Positions 25,998-34,709 of a stretch of DNA of 64,000 nt are shown here, in pieces. The notes under the pieces are model-generated. The model was not told the origin of the DNA. It was given only the letters and a program-made list of their open reading frames with translations, and ran no database searches. The position numbers were made by a program, and so were the translations under genes. Positions within the stretch are counted from its first letter, which is position 1. Every line of letters starts with the position of its first letter. The DNA is from Akkermansia sp. (GTDB lineage: Bacteria > Verrucomicrobiota > Verrucomicrobiia > Verrucomicrobiales > Akkermansiaceae). The DNA is taken from the NCBI GenBank assembly GCA_017555205.1, contig JAFZGW010000019.1, forward strand, positions 35,387-99,386, read 5' to 3'.

Positions 25998-26237
25998 TTA
26001 TTCAGTTTCGGTTGAAAGTTCCCAAACATTGCTCATTAGTTCGATTTGCGTAACCACCCAAGGCACACGCCCGAAACGGCTCTCAACATAAAGGTATGGA
26101 GCCGTCATTTTGCTGTGCTCATCAGGCGTTTGTAACAGTATGCGAACATCCCTTTTCCAGTGCGGCAAACGCACCGCCTTGCCCGCTTTCAAAGCGTCCA
26201 GAGCTTCACTGAATGTCATGTCTTTATTCTTTTCCAT
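25998..26237 (-). CDS. DUF2829 protein, Tad2-like anti-Thoeris candidate
   Basis: 79 residues. N-terminal TFSEALDALKAGKAVRLPHW matches the family's 'F-x-x-A-L-x-x-L-K-x-G-K-x-x-x-R-x-x-W' start, and the C-terminal half (APYLYVES, then VPWVVTQIELMSNVWEL) matches 'P-Y-I/L ... W-x-x-S/T-Q-x-D-x-L-x-x-D-W'. Tad2 proteins of this family sequester the cyclic ADP-ribose-type signal of Thoeris defence. The length fits. Activity is inferred from the family. It lies between the tail fibre and lysis genes, so it is expressed with late genes or from the virion operon. Confidence 0.75.
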   Translation of the reverse strand: MEKNKDMTFSEALDALKAGKAVRLPHWKRDVRILLQTPDEHSKMTAPYLYVESRFGRVPWVVTQIELMSNVWELSTETE

Positions 26238-26252
26238 GTTTATTGCTCAGTT

Positions 26253-27551
26253 TTATGGCTCAGTAGGCATAATGGGAGTCAGACCCCACTCTTCAGCGGC
26301 CTGCTCAATACTGTCGAACGGCTCATAGCCATAGGCGGTCGGGTCGCCGCCCAGAGGGCCGAAAATAGCATAACAGCGCACAATTCTCCATCGGCAGTTG
26401 TCGGCGTCTACGAAGCTACCATGGTCGTCCAGCTCGCCCTTGCACCATACCATAGCACGCGTACGGCGCAAATCGTATGTAGACGCAGCAGTCGCAACCG
26501 AGCGTTCTTCCGCAACAGGAAACGTCCAGTCCTTCGTTAAACCTGCCTCATCCAGCTTTTCTCTTATCTCTGGGTCGTTCTGCCAGCCGACTGGAAGGCT
26601 CAACCACAGTTCACCACCAGTGAACGGCAAATGCTCAAGAAGAGAATCCAGCTCGGCACGCGTTGTGATGCCAGCGCAGAAATCTTCGCCGCTGATGCTG
26701 CGCTTTGCCTCTCCTGTTACTTTGTCGTAAAATACGACAACACCGTCCGCCCCTATTGCTGGGACATAATCACGCACAACCGCCGTCCCAGAAGTCAACT
26801 GCGCGGAGAAAATATTGCCCAACCATGGATAATGGTATTGGCTTGACGGTTGGTTGGCGAAATTTCGCGCGCCCAAGAAAAAGTTGTAACTGTAATTACT
26901 GCAAAAAATCTGACGTCTAATATACGTTGCCTTGTCTTTATAACTCCAAGTAGAGTTAGCTTCGTAGTTCATCTCTACGGAGAAAACTCCGCTCACAGAA
27001 TAGTCCGCGTCGGCTGACGTCCCCGTGCTACCATCGTCTGTTGGGTAATGGTTACATGAACTTCCGTTGGTTTGCGAGGTTGTATAACCTATTTTGTTGA
27101 ATTCTCCGATTGCTAACAAAGGAACAAATCCCTGATACGGGGTGTATCCAATAACAGCACCAGCCAAATAACCACTATTTGAACTCTTAGAAGCTTCGGC
27201 CGTTATGCGGCAGCCAAGAGTAGTTTGTAGCTTTGAACCTGTGTCTATGTAAGCATTACTTCTACAATGCACATACGACAGCTTCATATACCCCGGAGCC
27301 ACCTCCACAGCCCCGCCGCTGGAAGAGCCCCCACCACTCCCGCCAACCGCGATGAGGGCTCCCTTAAAATTTGCGCGAGTCACCTGAGCATTATCGTCAG
27401 AGACAAGCACGCTATTCGACTGCGCCATGAAATACGCCTGCTGACCGGCCGTAGCGGTAACAAGAGTTTTCATCGAGCCCGGGAGCGAGACAGTACACGT
27501 TGACTCCGTAGTCACCGCGTACACACAACCTATTTCGACAGGAATTTCCAT
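26253..27551 (-). CDS. Tail fibre or receptor-binding protein
   Basis: 432 residues. A short N-terminal beta domain, a glycine/serine hinge (GGSGGGSSSGG, about residues 71-81), then a LamG-like beta-sandwich region beginning YMKLSYVHCRSNAYIDTG and a C-terminal domain with a leucine-rich 'TRAELDSLLEHLPFTGGELWL' segment. This matches host-recognition fibres of phages. It has its own late block upstream (27576-27615). Specific receptor not known. Confidence 0.65.
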   Translation of the reverse strand: MEIPVEIGCVYAVTTESTCTVSLPGSMKTLVTATAGQQAYFMAQSNSVLVSDDNAQVTRANFKGALIAVGGSGGGSSSGGAVEVAPGYMKLSYVHCRSNAYIDTGSKLQTTLGCRITAEASKSSNSGYLAGAVIGYTPYQGFVPLLAIGEFNKIGYTTSQTNGSSCNHYPTDDGSTGTSADADYSVSGVFSVEMNYEANSTWSYKDKATYIRRQIFCSNYSYNFFLGARNFANQPSSQYHYPWLGNIFSAQLTSGTAVVRDYVPAIGADGVVVFYDKVTGEAKRSISGEDFCAGITTRAELDSLLEHLPFTGGELWLSLPVGWQNDPEIREKLDEAGLTKDWTFPVAEERSVATAASTYDLRRTRAMVWCKGELDDHGSFVDADNCRWRIVRCYAIFGPLGGDPTAYGYEPFDSIEQAAEEWGLTPIMPTEP

Positions 27552-27575
27552 AATGTAATATTGTTTGTTTCCCTT

Positions 27576-27615
27576 ATTCTACCCACTTCCTCCAAAAATA
27601 AAATCGTGACGGTGT
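27576..27615 (-). promoter_or_regulatory. Late regulatory block, copy b
   Basis: ACACCGTCACG, ATTTTATTTT, 13 bases (purine-rich TGGAGGAAGTGGG) and TAGAAT, then a 24-base leader to the tail fibre ATG. The flanking GCCT upstream is shared with copy c. Confidence 0.65.
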
Positions 27616-27630
27616 AGGCTTGCAAAATTT

Positions 27631-29268
27631 CTACCTCCTCCACGGCACACCTCTGGCCACCCCCACCGGCACCCCGCGCTCCTCCCTCACCGTCCGCTGC
27701 AGCAGGTTCCGGTCCACTAGCCCCGCGTCGTAAGCCTCACAGAAATAACGGAACGCGTCACTCGCATGGCTCGCATTGTCGTGCAACGGCACCGGTCGCT
27801 CCACCCCATGATTCCCCGCCGGAGCCGTCCGGTAGTTCTCCAGAGCATTCAACCCCGCCATGTAACTGATGCCATCCACCAGCCGAGGCTCCGAGCAGCG
27901 AGCATGGAACACACACTTGCGCAGCACACGCTTGGTCATGTCTATTCCAAGCCACACATCCCTCACACGCTTCAACACGATAGCCGGCAAGCCCTGGCGC
28001 TGCACCTTCTGCACATAGCGAGCCTCATCACTCTCACGCCTTGCTCCGTCATGCGGCAGGAAAACCATGCGCACACTTTGCCCGTGTATCGCCTCCCAGC
28101 TGCGGATAACACCCACCAGATGCTCCACCCCCTTGCCGTTCACCGTATGGCAATCCAGCACATAGAACATACCATCACCTCTCGGCTGAATCAGCCACAT
28201 GCTCGAATAGTCACTCATACCAATATCAACGCTCACGTACAGCGGCCAGTCATCGTCCGCCGTGAACTCCTGCTGCACACGCCCATCCGCCCGCAAGCTC
28301 GAAATCATCAGCCCGTAGATAGCACCCTCCACCTGCGTCTCAAATGCCTCCTCCGGCGTACTCGGAAACTCCTGGCGCATACTGTAGCCATAAATGCCGA
28401 ACTGCGCCGCATACCAGCGTTTCTGCGCCTCGTCCAGCACAATACCTCTCTGCTCCAGTTCTCCGAAATAATCGCGCAACTCCTTGCTCAAATGCAGCGG
28501 TTCGTTACTCTCCACCCGGTAGTCCGGCTGCCCGTGCCAGCTGAAGAAGAAGAACCGAAAATCCAGCGGCGTGAGCTTGCTGCCTACCTTCTCCATGGCG
28601 GCTCTGGTCATCTCATAGTTGAGCCCGGCCTTGCCTCCTTCGTGGGTGGATTCCATGACAATGACTCCACCCTGTCCCACCGTCGGCAGTGAGCCGTCGC
28701 GAATCTCCTTCGCCTTCTTCGGCGCCGTCGCCGCCACATGCCCTAGCTCCGACACATGCAGAAACTGCAGCGTCATCGAGCGCAAGGCCGTACCAATCAC
28801 CACCGTGCTACCCGTCGCCCACTTGCCCGCCGTAGCCGTCAAGTGATGCTCACCCGGCTTCGTTAACTGATAAATCTCCCGACTGAATGCAGCAATCCTC
28901 TCCCGGTCGCCCTCATCCGCAACATGGTCAATACCGTCTGCCGGTGGAGTCCGCAGCGCCTCATACGCAAACCGAATCTTCTCCAGCTTCTCCTGAGCTG
29001 CAGCCATCGTCTTGTCATTGATGCCCGCGTGCCAGTTGCTCCGGAACAAACACCCGTCCAGAATCACCAAACTAATCAGCGTACTCATCCCCAGCTGGCG
29101 AGCCTTAAGAATATTATTCCGGTACCACATATTCCGATAGAACTCCCGCTGAGCCCAGTTCATCCTGAACCGAATAGGCGGACCATTCTTCACCTCAATC
29201 CAGTAAAGATGGTTCAATCGCCACTCCTGGCTCTCCCAGCAGTTGTCACTCTCCCAGTCAGCGCCCAT
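27631..29268 (-). CDS. Terminase large subunit
   Basis: 545 residues. ATPase: a Walker A-like KARQLGMST at residues 55-63 and a Walker B-like hydrophobic strand ending in acidic FLHVSELGH around residue 165-175, then the STHEGG coupling motif near 205. Nuclease: an RNase-H-like start YVSVDIGMSD near residue 345 with further acidic residues downstream (DNASHASDAFRY near the end). It packages DNA through the portal. It follows the 139-residue gene with an 11-base overlap. Confidence 0.9.
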   Translation of the reverse strand: MGADWESDNCWESQEWRLNHLYWIEVKNGPPIRFRMNWAQREFYRNMWYRNNILKARQLGMSTLISLVILDGCLFRSNWHAGINDKTMAAAQEKLEKIRFAYEALRTPPADGIDHVADEGDRERIAAFSREIYQLTKPGEHHLTATAGKWATGSTVVIGTALRSMTLQFLHVSELGHVAATAPKKAKEIRDGSLPTVGQGGVIVMESTHEGGKAGLNYEMTRAAMEKVGSKLTPLDFRFFFFSWHGQPDYRVESNEPLHLSKELRDYFGELEQRGIVLDEAQKRWYAAQFGIYGYSMRQEFPSTPEEAFETQVEGAIYGLMISSLRADGRVQQEFTADDDWPLYVSVDIGMSDYSSMWLIQPRGDGMFYVLDCHTVNGKGVEHLVGVIRSWEAIHGQSVRMVFLPHDGARRESDEARYVQKVQRQGLPAIVLKRVRDVWLGIDMTKRVLRKCVFHARCSEPRLVDGISYMAGLNALENYRTAPAGNHGVERPVPLHDNASHASDAFRYFCEAYDAGLVDRNLLQRTVREERGVPVGVARGVPWRR

Positions 29269-29632
29269 GATTCAGCCTCCTGCATAACCTCGCCCAGCGT
29301 CCCAGCTCATGCTTCTGCCAGCTCTTCTCACCCGCCTTAAAGCCCCTGCACCAGCAAACATGCGTGAACCCACGCTCCGCCCACTGCGTGCCATACTCGG
29401 CCAGCCTCCCCGGGTCTCCGCCACAATAGAGCACAGCCATGGTTGTGCTATGCTCACCGCCCACCGGGTCATGCGGCACCGCAATCAGCACCACCTCCGG
29501 CAACCACACCGCAAAGCCACCATTCCTGATGGCCGTGCTCGTGTGGTCCTCCGCCAGCCATTCAGCCTTGTCATCCATCAGCCTGATAGCCGTCTCGATG
29601 GCATTCATCCCTGTAGCGCAAGTATCGTGCAT
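29258..29632 (-). CDS. Hypothetical protein upstream of large terminase
   Basis: 124 residues from ATG 29632. Mixed alpha/beta, with a strand pattern VVLIAVPHD, MAVLYCGG and a basic C-terminus. It overlaps both neighbours (tubular-B-like gene end and terminase start), so translation is coupled. No confident family. Confidence 0.6.
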   Translation of the reverse strand: MHDTCATGMNAIETAIRLMDDKAEWLAEDHTSTAIRNGGFAVWLPEVVLIAVPHDPVGGEHSTTMAVLYCGGDPGRLAEYGTQWAERGFTHVCWCRGFKAGEKSWQKHELGRWARLCRRLNHGR

Positions 29633-32052
29633 GATTCCCCAGTATACCGAATTCCCACCGCGTTCGTCTCCTCCCAACGGTTCACCACAAGTAACTCATG
29701 CCACCCCGCCGAAAAACTCGCAGCACAGTACGCAGCCCTCTTCCAACTGCCACCATCCGCGCACACCTCCAAGTGTCGCGTCTCACAAGCCTCCCCGAAC
29801 AACACCTTAACCGGCACCTTCGGCGACTTCTGCACCTGCTGCTCCAGCGGATTGTACAGCGGCGTCGTCACTAGCGTCGACGTGTACCCCCTGCCACCAC
29901 GGTCAACATAGGGCGAATCCTCGTCCACCACCTCAATCCACACACCGTCGGCTCTCTCCACCAGCAGGAACAACCTATCCGCCCGATTACCGTCCGGCAG
30001 AGCAGCCACACTCAGCACCCGCCCGTCTGTCACCCAACGATGCCAGGCATGCACCTCATGCATGGTATTGTATGTACACAGCGCCACCTGCCCGTCCGCC
30101 AGAGCAAACACCGCCACAGTGTCCGGAGTCTCCAGCAGAGTGGCAGACACCGCACCACCATGCGCCTGCAGCACATGCGGAGCAAACACCGTCAGGTCAG
30201 TGCTCCGACATCCGTCCACCTCAAAAGAATAGCCGTATGCCCACAGTCTGCCACCGCCTCGCTGCACAAACAACGCCTTGTCATCCACCGGTAGGCAAAG
30301 CCCCTCAGCACTACCCACGCGCCCATGGCGAGTTACCCACAGGTTAAGCGGAGTCACAGCCTGACCATTCGGCACAGATATAGTCCACTCCGCATCAGCC
30401 GTGCCCAGCATCAGGCGACCGTTGCTTTCCAGCAGCCACCCAATCGGGTTCTGAGTCGTGGTGTACAGCGTGCGATCAATCGCGCTATCATCCGAATCAC
30501 CCATGCTGAAATTGAACAAATCGTCCGTCCGGCTCATCCACAGAGTCTGAGGCTGCGCCGCCGTACTCGCAAACACAAGCCTCTGGCTGTACACCTCGCA
30601 CACGGCAGGGTACCCATAGCGGTCACTCCACGCACACCATGACCAATCACGCACCTCCATCAGCCCATTCAGAGCAGGCTTGATAGCATTCACACACTCC
30701 CATGCGCCGTTATTGTACAGCAACTCCACGTCATGCCGGTACCCCTCAACCACCAGCCTATTCCCGCAACTATCGCTCGGAAAACCCGCCTCCGGCGAAT
30801 CCGCCAAATGCTTGCTGCGCGTCAGCATCAGGCGCAGCCAACACTCCTCATCAGCCTCATCACCGGCCAACTGCTCATTGCTCGGCTCCGACAAGCGACT
30901 GAAACTCACCCCTGCGCTCTCCCAATCAGCACTCAGCTCAGCACCACGGTAATTGCGAATAACCTCATAGCTGCCATTCCAGATGCCGCTGCACAGGAAC
31001 TCCCACTTACCCCGGCATGGCAGAGCCTCACCCACCGGAATTCCACGCACAAAATACCCGGTGTAATCCTCATACCCAAGCCCCTCAGCTATCGCCTCAG
31101 CCGGAAACTCCTTGATGCACGTAAAATACTCCCAATACCCGGTTTCTATAACAAACTTAGCCTTTTTTTGCACCGCCCCAAGCTCACCCACAGACGCCAC
31201 GACCTGTGCCCCCTCAAAGCCCGCCGCATTTTCCGGCTTCTCAAAATTATCAGGGTAGCTTCCCGGATCATCCAACCCAACCACATAGGTCGATGCCGAA
31301 AAATCCTGCTTACACACCCACGGCTGGCGCACCTTCTCCCGCCATATCGCCACCATATCCCCCTCAGCGCAAGCCTCAACAGCCTCGACCACGCGCGCCT
31401 TGCGCCACAGCACACTGCTCGACTCCGTCGCCTCAGCCGTCTCCAGCCATATACTCGCGCGCAACGTGTCACCGGCCACCACCTGCGCTTCGTCAGCCGC
31501 TTCCTCCACGTCGAACTCAACAGCATACGCATCATCACCCATGACACGCGATGCCGTCAGCGTCAGCGCCCGCTCCCTCCGCTCATTAAAACGCCAGGGT
31601 GCATGCTTCAGCTCCATGCGCGACAACGTCCACATACCGGCATCAGTCAGCCGCAATTCCATAGGCCAGCAGTTGCGCGAACACAACAGCATGATAGCAT
31701 TAATTTGACGCGCCGTCACAGAGCCATCGAACGCGAACCTCGGGCACCCGCCCAGCCCGCTGGTAAAACTGGCAGCCACCGTGCCATCAGGAGACAACAC
31801 ACGAACCATGCGCGCGTTAACCTCTACAATGTAACACCCCCAACTAGCCGAGTATTTATACGCAAACAACCGGCTATTGCTCCCCAGCGCTTGCTTCACG
31901 CCGCGCATGCCACGTCGGCGCGTCACTCCGCCCATCTGACCAAAACACCAGTTTTCCCCAACCTTCAGCCCACGCATGTAAGCATCTAGGTCACACCGTG
32001 CTGCCATCTCCGGCGCCAATTCGCCGCCATTAAAACATGTTCTAGTCTGCAT
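29605..32052 (-). CDS. Tail tubular protein B-like structural protein
   Basis: 815 residues, near T7 gp12 (794). The N-terminus FNGGELAPEMAARCDLDAY, then GLKVGENW and GGVTRRRGM, is the signature start of this family of podovirus and related nozzle/tail proteins. The rest is beta-rich, as expected of a nozzle. Unlike T7, it is not next to the tubular A gene but 9 kb away, in the unit with the terminase. Confidence 0.78.
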   Translation of the reverse strand: MQTRTCFNGGELAPEMAARCDLDAYMRGLKVGENWCFGQMGGVTRRRGMRGVKQALGSNSRLFAYKYSASWGCYIVEVNARMVRVLSPDGTVAASFTSGLGGCPRFAFDGSVTARQINAIMLLCSRNCWPMELRLTDAGMWTLSRMELKHAPWRFNERRERALTLTASRVMGDDAYAVEFDVEEAADEAQVVAGDTLRASIWLETAEATESSSVLWRKARVVEAVEACAEGDMVAIWREKVRQPWVCKQDFSASTYVVGLDDPGSYPDNFEKPENAAGFEGAQVVASVGELGAVQKKAKFVIETGYWEYFTCIKEFPAEAIAEGLGYEDYTGYFVRGIPVGEALPCRGKWEFLCSGIWNGSYEVIRNYRGAELSADWESAGVSFSRLSEPSNEQLAGDEADEECWLRLMLTRSKHLADSPEAGFPSDSCGNRLVVEGYRHDVELLYNNGAWECVNAIKPALNGLMEVRDWSWCAWSDRYGYPAVCEVYSQRLVFASTAAQPQTLWMSRTDDLFNFSMGDSDDSAIDRTLYTTTQNPIGWLLESNGRLMLGTADAEWTISVPNGQAVTPLNLWVTRHGRVGSAEGLCLPVDDKALFVQRGGGRLWAYGYSFEVDGCRSTDLTVFAPHVLQAHGGAVSATLLETPDTVAVFALADGQVALCTYNTMHEVHAWHRWVTDGRVLSVAALPDGNRADRLFLLVERADGVWIEVVDEDSPYVDRGGRGYTSTLVTTPLYNPLEQQVQKSPKVPVKVLFGEACETRHLEVCADGGSWKRAAYCAASFSAGWHELLVVNRWEETNAVGIRYTGESCTILALQG

Positions 32053-32857
32053 CCTTAGTCACAATTAAAGTTATTGTCCGATTGATTGCCTGCCATGCCA
32101 ACTTAAAACCGCAGCCATCGGCTCTATACGGAGCAGTCGGCAATTTCCTCAAGACCATCGTCAGCGGTCTCGCTGTCGTCTCACTCAAAACACGCTCAAC
32201 ATGTTGAGTCGACAAATTGACCACCACCCCAACGAATGGGCTCAACTCCGGAATGTAGTCAAACTCATACCAACCACTCAAAACCGTGCCCAAGTAAATA
32301 CCATTAAACACAATCTCCGGGTAGCGCCACTCACCGTCCCAACTGGACGGCATTCCATACAGCACAGCCGATGACTTATCCGGCAACAAACACGGGAACT
32401 GAAGCAGCAACTCATTTTCGTCCACCTCCATCGGCAGCCAGGTAATCCCCTTCGCCTCAACCACCAGTTCCAGAGTTATAGTGTCCCCCTCACGCAAACT
32501 ACCAACAACCAACTCACTCTCGGATCCGAGCGATAACGTCGCACGGCAACCATCGTTGCCCGTTACCTCCGATAGCACCGTAAGCAACGGCCTATCCCCT
32601 GCCAACACATGCTTTTCGCCGCCTATATTAGCCAGCACATGCCCGGCATGACCTTGCCCAATTACCCACAGCACCAAATCGAGCAAAGCAAGGTCGGCAT
32701 AGCTCGCTGCCGTCACAGTCAACCGCTCCAGCCGCTCCGCCGGCACCTCAGGCCCCTCCTTCTGCCAAAGCACGCGCTCACCGCGCCGAAGCTCTGTAAA
32801 CTCGCGCCCCCCGCGCCATAGCCCCACAAATTCCCTCCCGTTCCGATTAAGACTCAT
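32042..32857 (-). CDS. Probable tail structural protein
   Basis: 271 residues, beta-rich. The N-terminus contains the repeated pattern NGREFVGLWRGGREFTELRRGERVLW, common at the start of small tail proteins. The end overlaps the tubular-B-like gene by 11 bases. Function unknown beyond virion context. Confidence 0.55.
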   Translation of the reverse strand: MSLNRNGREFVGLWRGGREFTELRRGERVLWQKEGPEVPAERLERLTVTAASYADLALLDLVLWVIGQGHAGHVLANIGGEKHVLAGDRPLLTVLSEVTGNDGCRATLSLGSESELVVGSLREGDTITLELVVEAKGITWLPMEVDENELLLQFPCLLPDKSSAVLYGMPSSWDGEWRYPEIVFNGIYLGTVLSGWYEFDYIPELSPFVGVVVNLSTQHVERVLSETTARPLTMVLRKLPTAPYRADGCGFKLAWQAINRTITLIVTKDAD

Positions 32858-33863
32858 AAATCAAATAGTAAACATTGTTCGGTTTGGCCTGCAACGCCTC
32901 AAATTGCGCCCTCGAAATCTCCACAAATTGCGTCGCATTGTCAGCCGTCAGCACGTTAGCATGAAGCGTCTTCATGCGCTTCTCAACATCCGCCGTTTTG
33001 GCCAGCGGCTCCAGAGCATCCGCCGTCACATAACCGGCACCGCTCTGCACATACTCCCGCACCTGCTTGGCCGTCGTCACCCCGCTATCATCGCTCATAT
33101 CACCAGCCAGTCTCACCGCACCGGATGTCACAGAGTCCGCCTGCAGCAGCGTAATGTCAGCCGCAGTCCCCACCTTAAACCACCCGCCATAAGAACCTAT
33201 AATCGCCCAAATATACACATCCCAGCCCCCTGAACCATTAGGCACAAGGTATTGAGCGTTTCCGTGACCCTCTTTCGGCAACGCACTAAACGAACTGGCT
33301 ATGTACCGGTGCAGAATAGCATTCTTAGCTCCCGCCAACATATCCTTAGCCTGCTCATGCAACTGGTTAGCCTTGCCCAGCACCTCCTGCGTCTCGGTGA
33401 GTTTGCCCAGCACCTCCTGCGCAGCATGCAGCGCAGCATTAGTAGCCACCCAGCCAATCTCAATGCGCCCACCTACCACCTCCGGCAGCAGCACACTCAT
33501 GCGCCGCACGCTTTGAGGCAGAGCAGCCATCTTCGCCGTCACCATGGCCGTCGTCAACACACCCAGCCGCCCATGCATAAGCCGGTAGCAAGAGCCATCG
33601 CTGGTCGCATAACCAATCTCATAAATGTAATCTCCCGTACCCTCCAGCACAGGGAACTGCACCAACAGCACATTGTTACTGGACGTGTGCTGCACACTGA
33701 CCGTCTGGTGAGCCATGCCATCAGGCCACGTAATCACGCCGAAAAACGTCACATTCTCCACGCTCACCTTATCCTGCCCTCTCTTAAACTCCAGCTCATA
33801 CTCCGGCCGAGACCCGGCAAGCACCGTCATGTTGTACTCAACACCTAAAAATTCCTGGTTCAT
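32847..33863 (-). CDS. Tail fibre or baseplate-like protein
   Basis: 338 residues. N-terminal beta domain (about 1-145), a helical stalk (146-185) with the repeat TQEVLGK appearing twice in the same 20-residue area, then a beta domain (YIASSFSALPKEGHGNAQYLVPNGSGGWDVYIW) and a helical C-terminus ending with PNNVYYLIYES, an ending often seen in fibre proteins. Start six bases after the TAGAAT box of late block c. Confidence 0.6.
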   Translation of the reverse strand: MNQEFLGVEYNMTVLAGSRPEYELEFKRGQDKVSVENVTFFGVITWPDGMAHQTVSVQHTSSNNVLLVQFPVLEGTGDYIYEIGYATSDGSCYRLMHGRLGVLTTAMVTAKMAALPQSVRRMSVLLPEVVGGRIEIGWVATNAALHAAQEVLGKLTETQEVLGKANQLHEQAKDMLAGAKNAILHRYIASSFSALPKEGHGNAQYLVPNGSGGWDVYIWAIIGSYGGWFKVGTAADITLLQADSVTSGAVRLAGDMSDDSGVTTAKQVREYVQSGAGYVTADALEPLAKTADVEKRMKTLHANVLTADNATQFVEISRAQFEALQAKPNNVYYLIYES

Positions 33864-33869
33864 GACAAC

Positions 33870-33909
33870 ATTCTACCCCTTTCCTCAAAAATTAAAATCG
33901 TGACGGTGT
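33870..33909 (-). promoter_or_regulatory. Late regulatory block, copy c
   Basis: ACACCGTCACG, ATTTTAATTT, 13 bases and TAGAAT, then only six bases to the fibre ATG. The upstream part of this block also encodes the last residues (TPSRF, stop) of the small terminase gene, so this copy could be the original from which the others were duplicated. Confidence 0.65.
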
Positions 33910-34350
33910 AGGCTCATCGCGCACCATCGGCTCCGCATTCGTCCGACTCAAAATCGCCCGCAGCATATCCGCGTCCGTGCTCACCTCCAACTTCTGCGGC
34001 TCATACGCCCCATCCATCTTATTGAGCACATCCACACACCGCACCGCAGCATTAATCTCACCAGCCTCAGCCGAGCGCTCCGCCCACTCCTGCAACCTCT
34101 CCATCCTCTCCGCCTTACTCCACAGCCCCGCCGCCTCAGCCACCTGTTGAGCCCGTGTTGATAAACGTTGAATTTCACGCTGCACCTCAACCTTCTTCAA
34201 CAAACGCCCCGCCAACGTCCCCGCACTATTCCCCTTACAACCAAACGCCTGCGCATAAGCAGGCCCCTGTTTCATACCCTCAACAGCAATCAACCTGCAG
34301 AACATCTTCGCCTGCGCCGACAACCCCTTATTCGACTTCTCCTTGCTCAT
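33892..34350 (-). CDS. Terminase small subunit
   Basis: 152 residues. The pattern LSAQAKMFCRLIAVEGMKQGPAYAQAFGC..., an N-terminal helix-turn-helix that starts with 'Q/K-x-x-F-C/I-x-x-Y-x..G-n-x-x-x-A-A', then LLKKVEVQREIQRL, is typical of phage terminase small subunits. It would bind the packaging site. The stop sits inside late block c. Confidence 0.72.
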   Translation of the reverse strand: MSKEKSNKGLSAQAKMFCRLIAVEGMKQGPAYAQAFGCKGNSAGTLAGRLLKKVEVQREIQRLSTRAQQVAEAAGLWSKAERMERLQEWAERSAEAGEINAAVRCVDVLNKMDGAYEPQKLEVSTDADMLRAILSRTNAEPMVRDEPTPSRF

Positions 34351-34352
34351 GT

Positions 34353-34709
34353 TTAGACTTTCCTTAACTCTCGATTAACCGCAGACAGCAACCTGTTTCT
34401 GGCCTGCTCCCACAGCTTCACAACGCGCCTCCCCTCGGGAGTGAGCGAGTACAAACACACAGCGTGCCGTCCCCGCTGCCGAACAACGAGCCGATCAACA
34501 ACGCCCTGCGCCTTCAACCGTCGCAACTGCTGCCGAGTCGTCTCTGTGTCGCATGGCATCAGCCCGGCGAAGACCGAAAACGGCACCACTTGGAACACAT
34601 ACAGAATACGCATCACCGCACATGTCGTTGGGTGCAGTGGCGGTTGGCCACCGCAAGCCACCAAATCCCACGCTAATGCCTCAATCACTTCTTTACGTTC
34701 ATCCTTCAT
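34353..34709 (-). CDS. MarR-like winged-helix regulator
   Basis: 118 residues. Helix-turn-helix (MPCDTETTRQQLRRLKAQGVVDRL) with wing residues (RQRGRHAVCLYSLTPEGRRVV), characteristic of MarR/PadR-like regulators. It sits between replication and packaging genes, so it may switch on late genes or the block-containing promoters; that is inference. Confidence 0.65.
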   Translation of the reverse strand: MKDERKEVIEALAWDLVACGGQPPLHPTTCAVMRILYVFQVVPFSVFAGLMPCDTETTRQQLRRLKAQGVVDRLVVRQRGRHAVCLYSLTPEGRRVVKLWEQARNRLLSAVNRELRKV

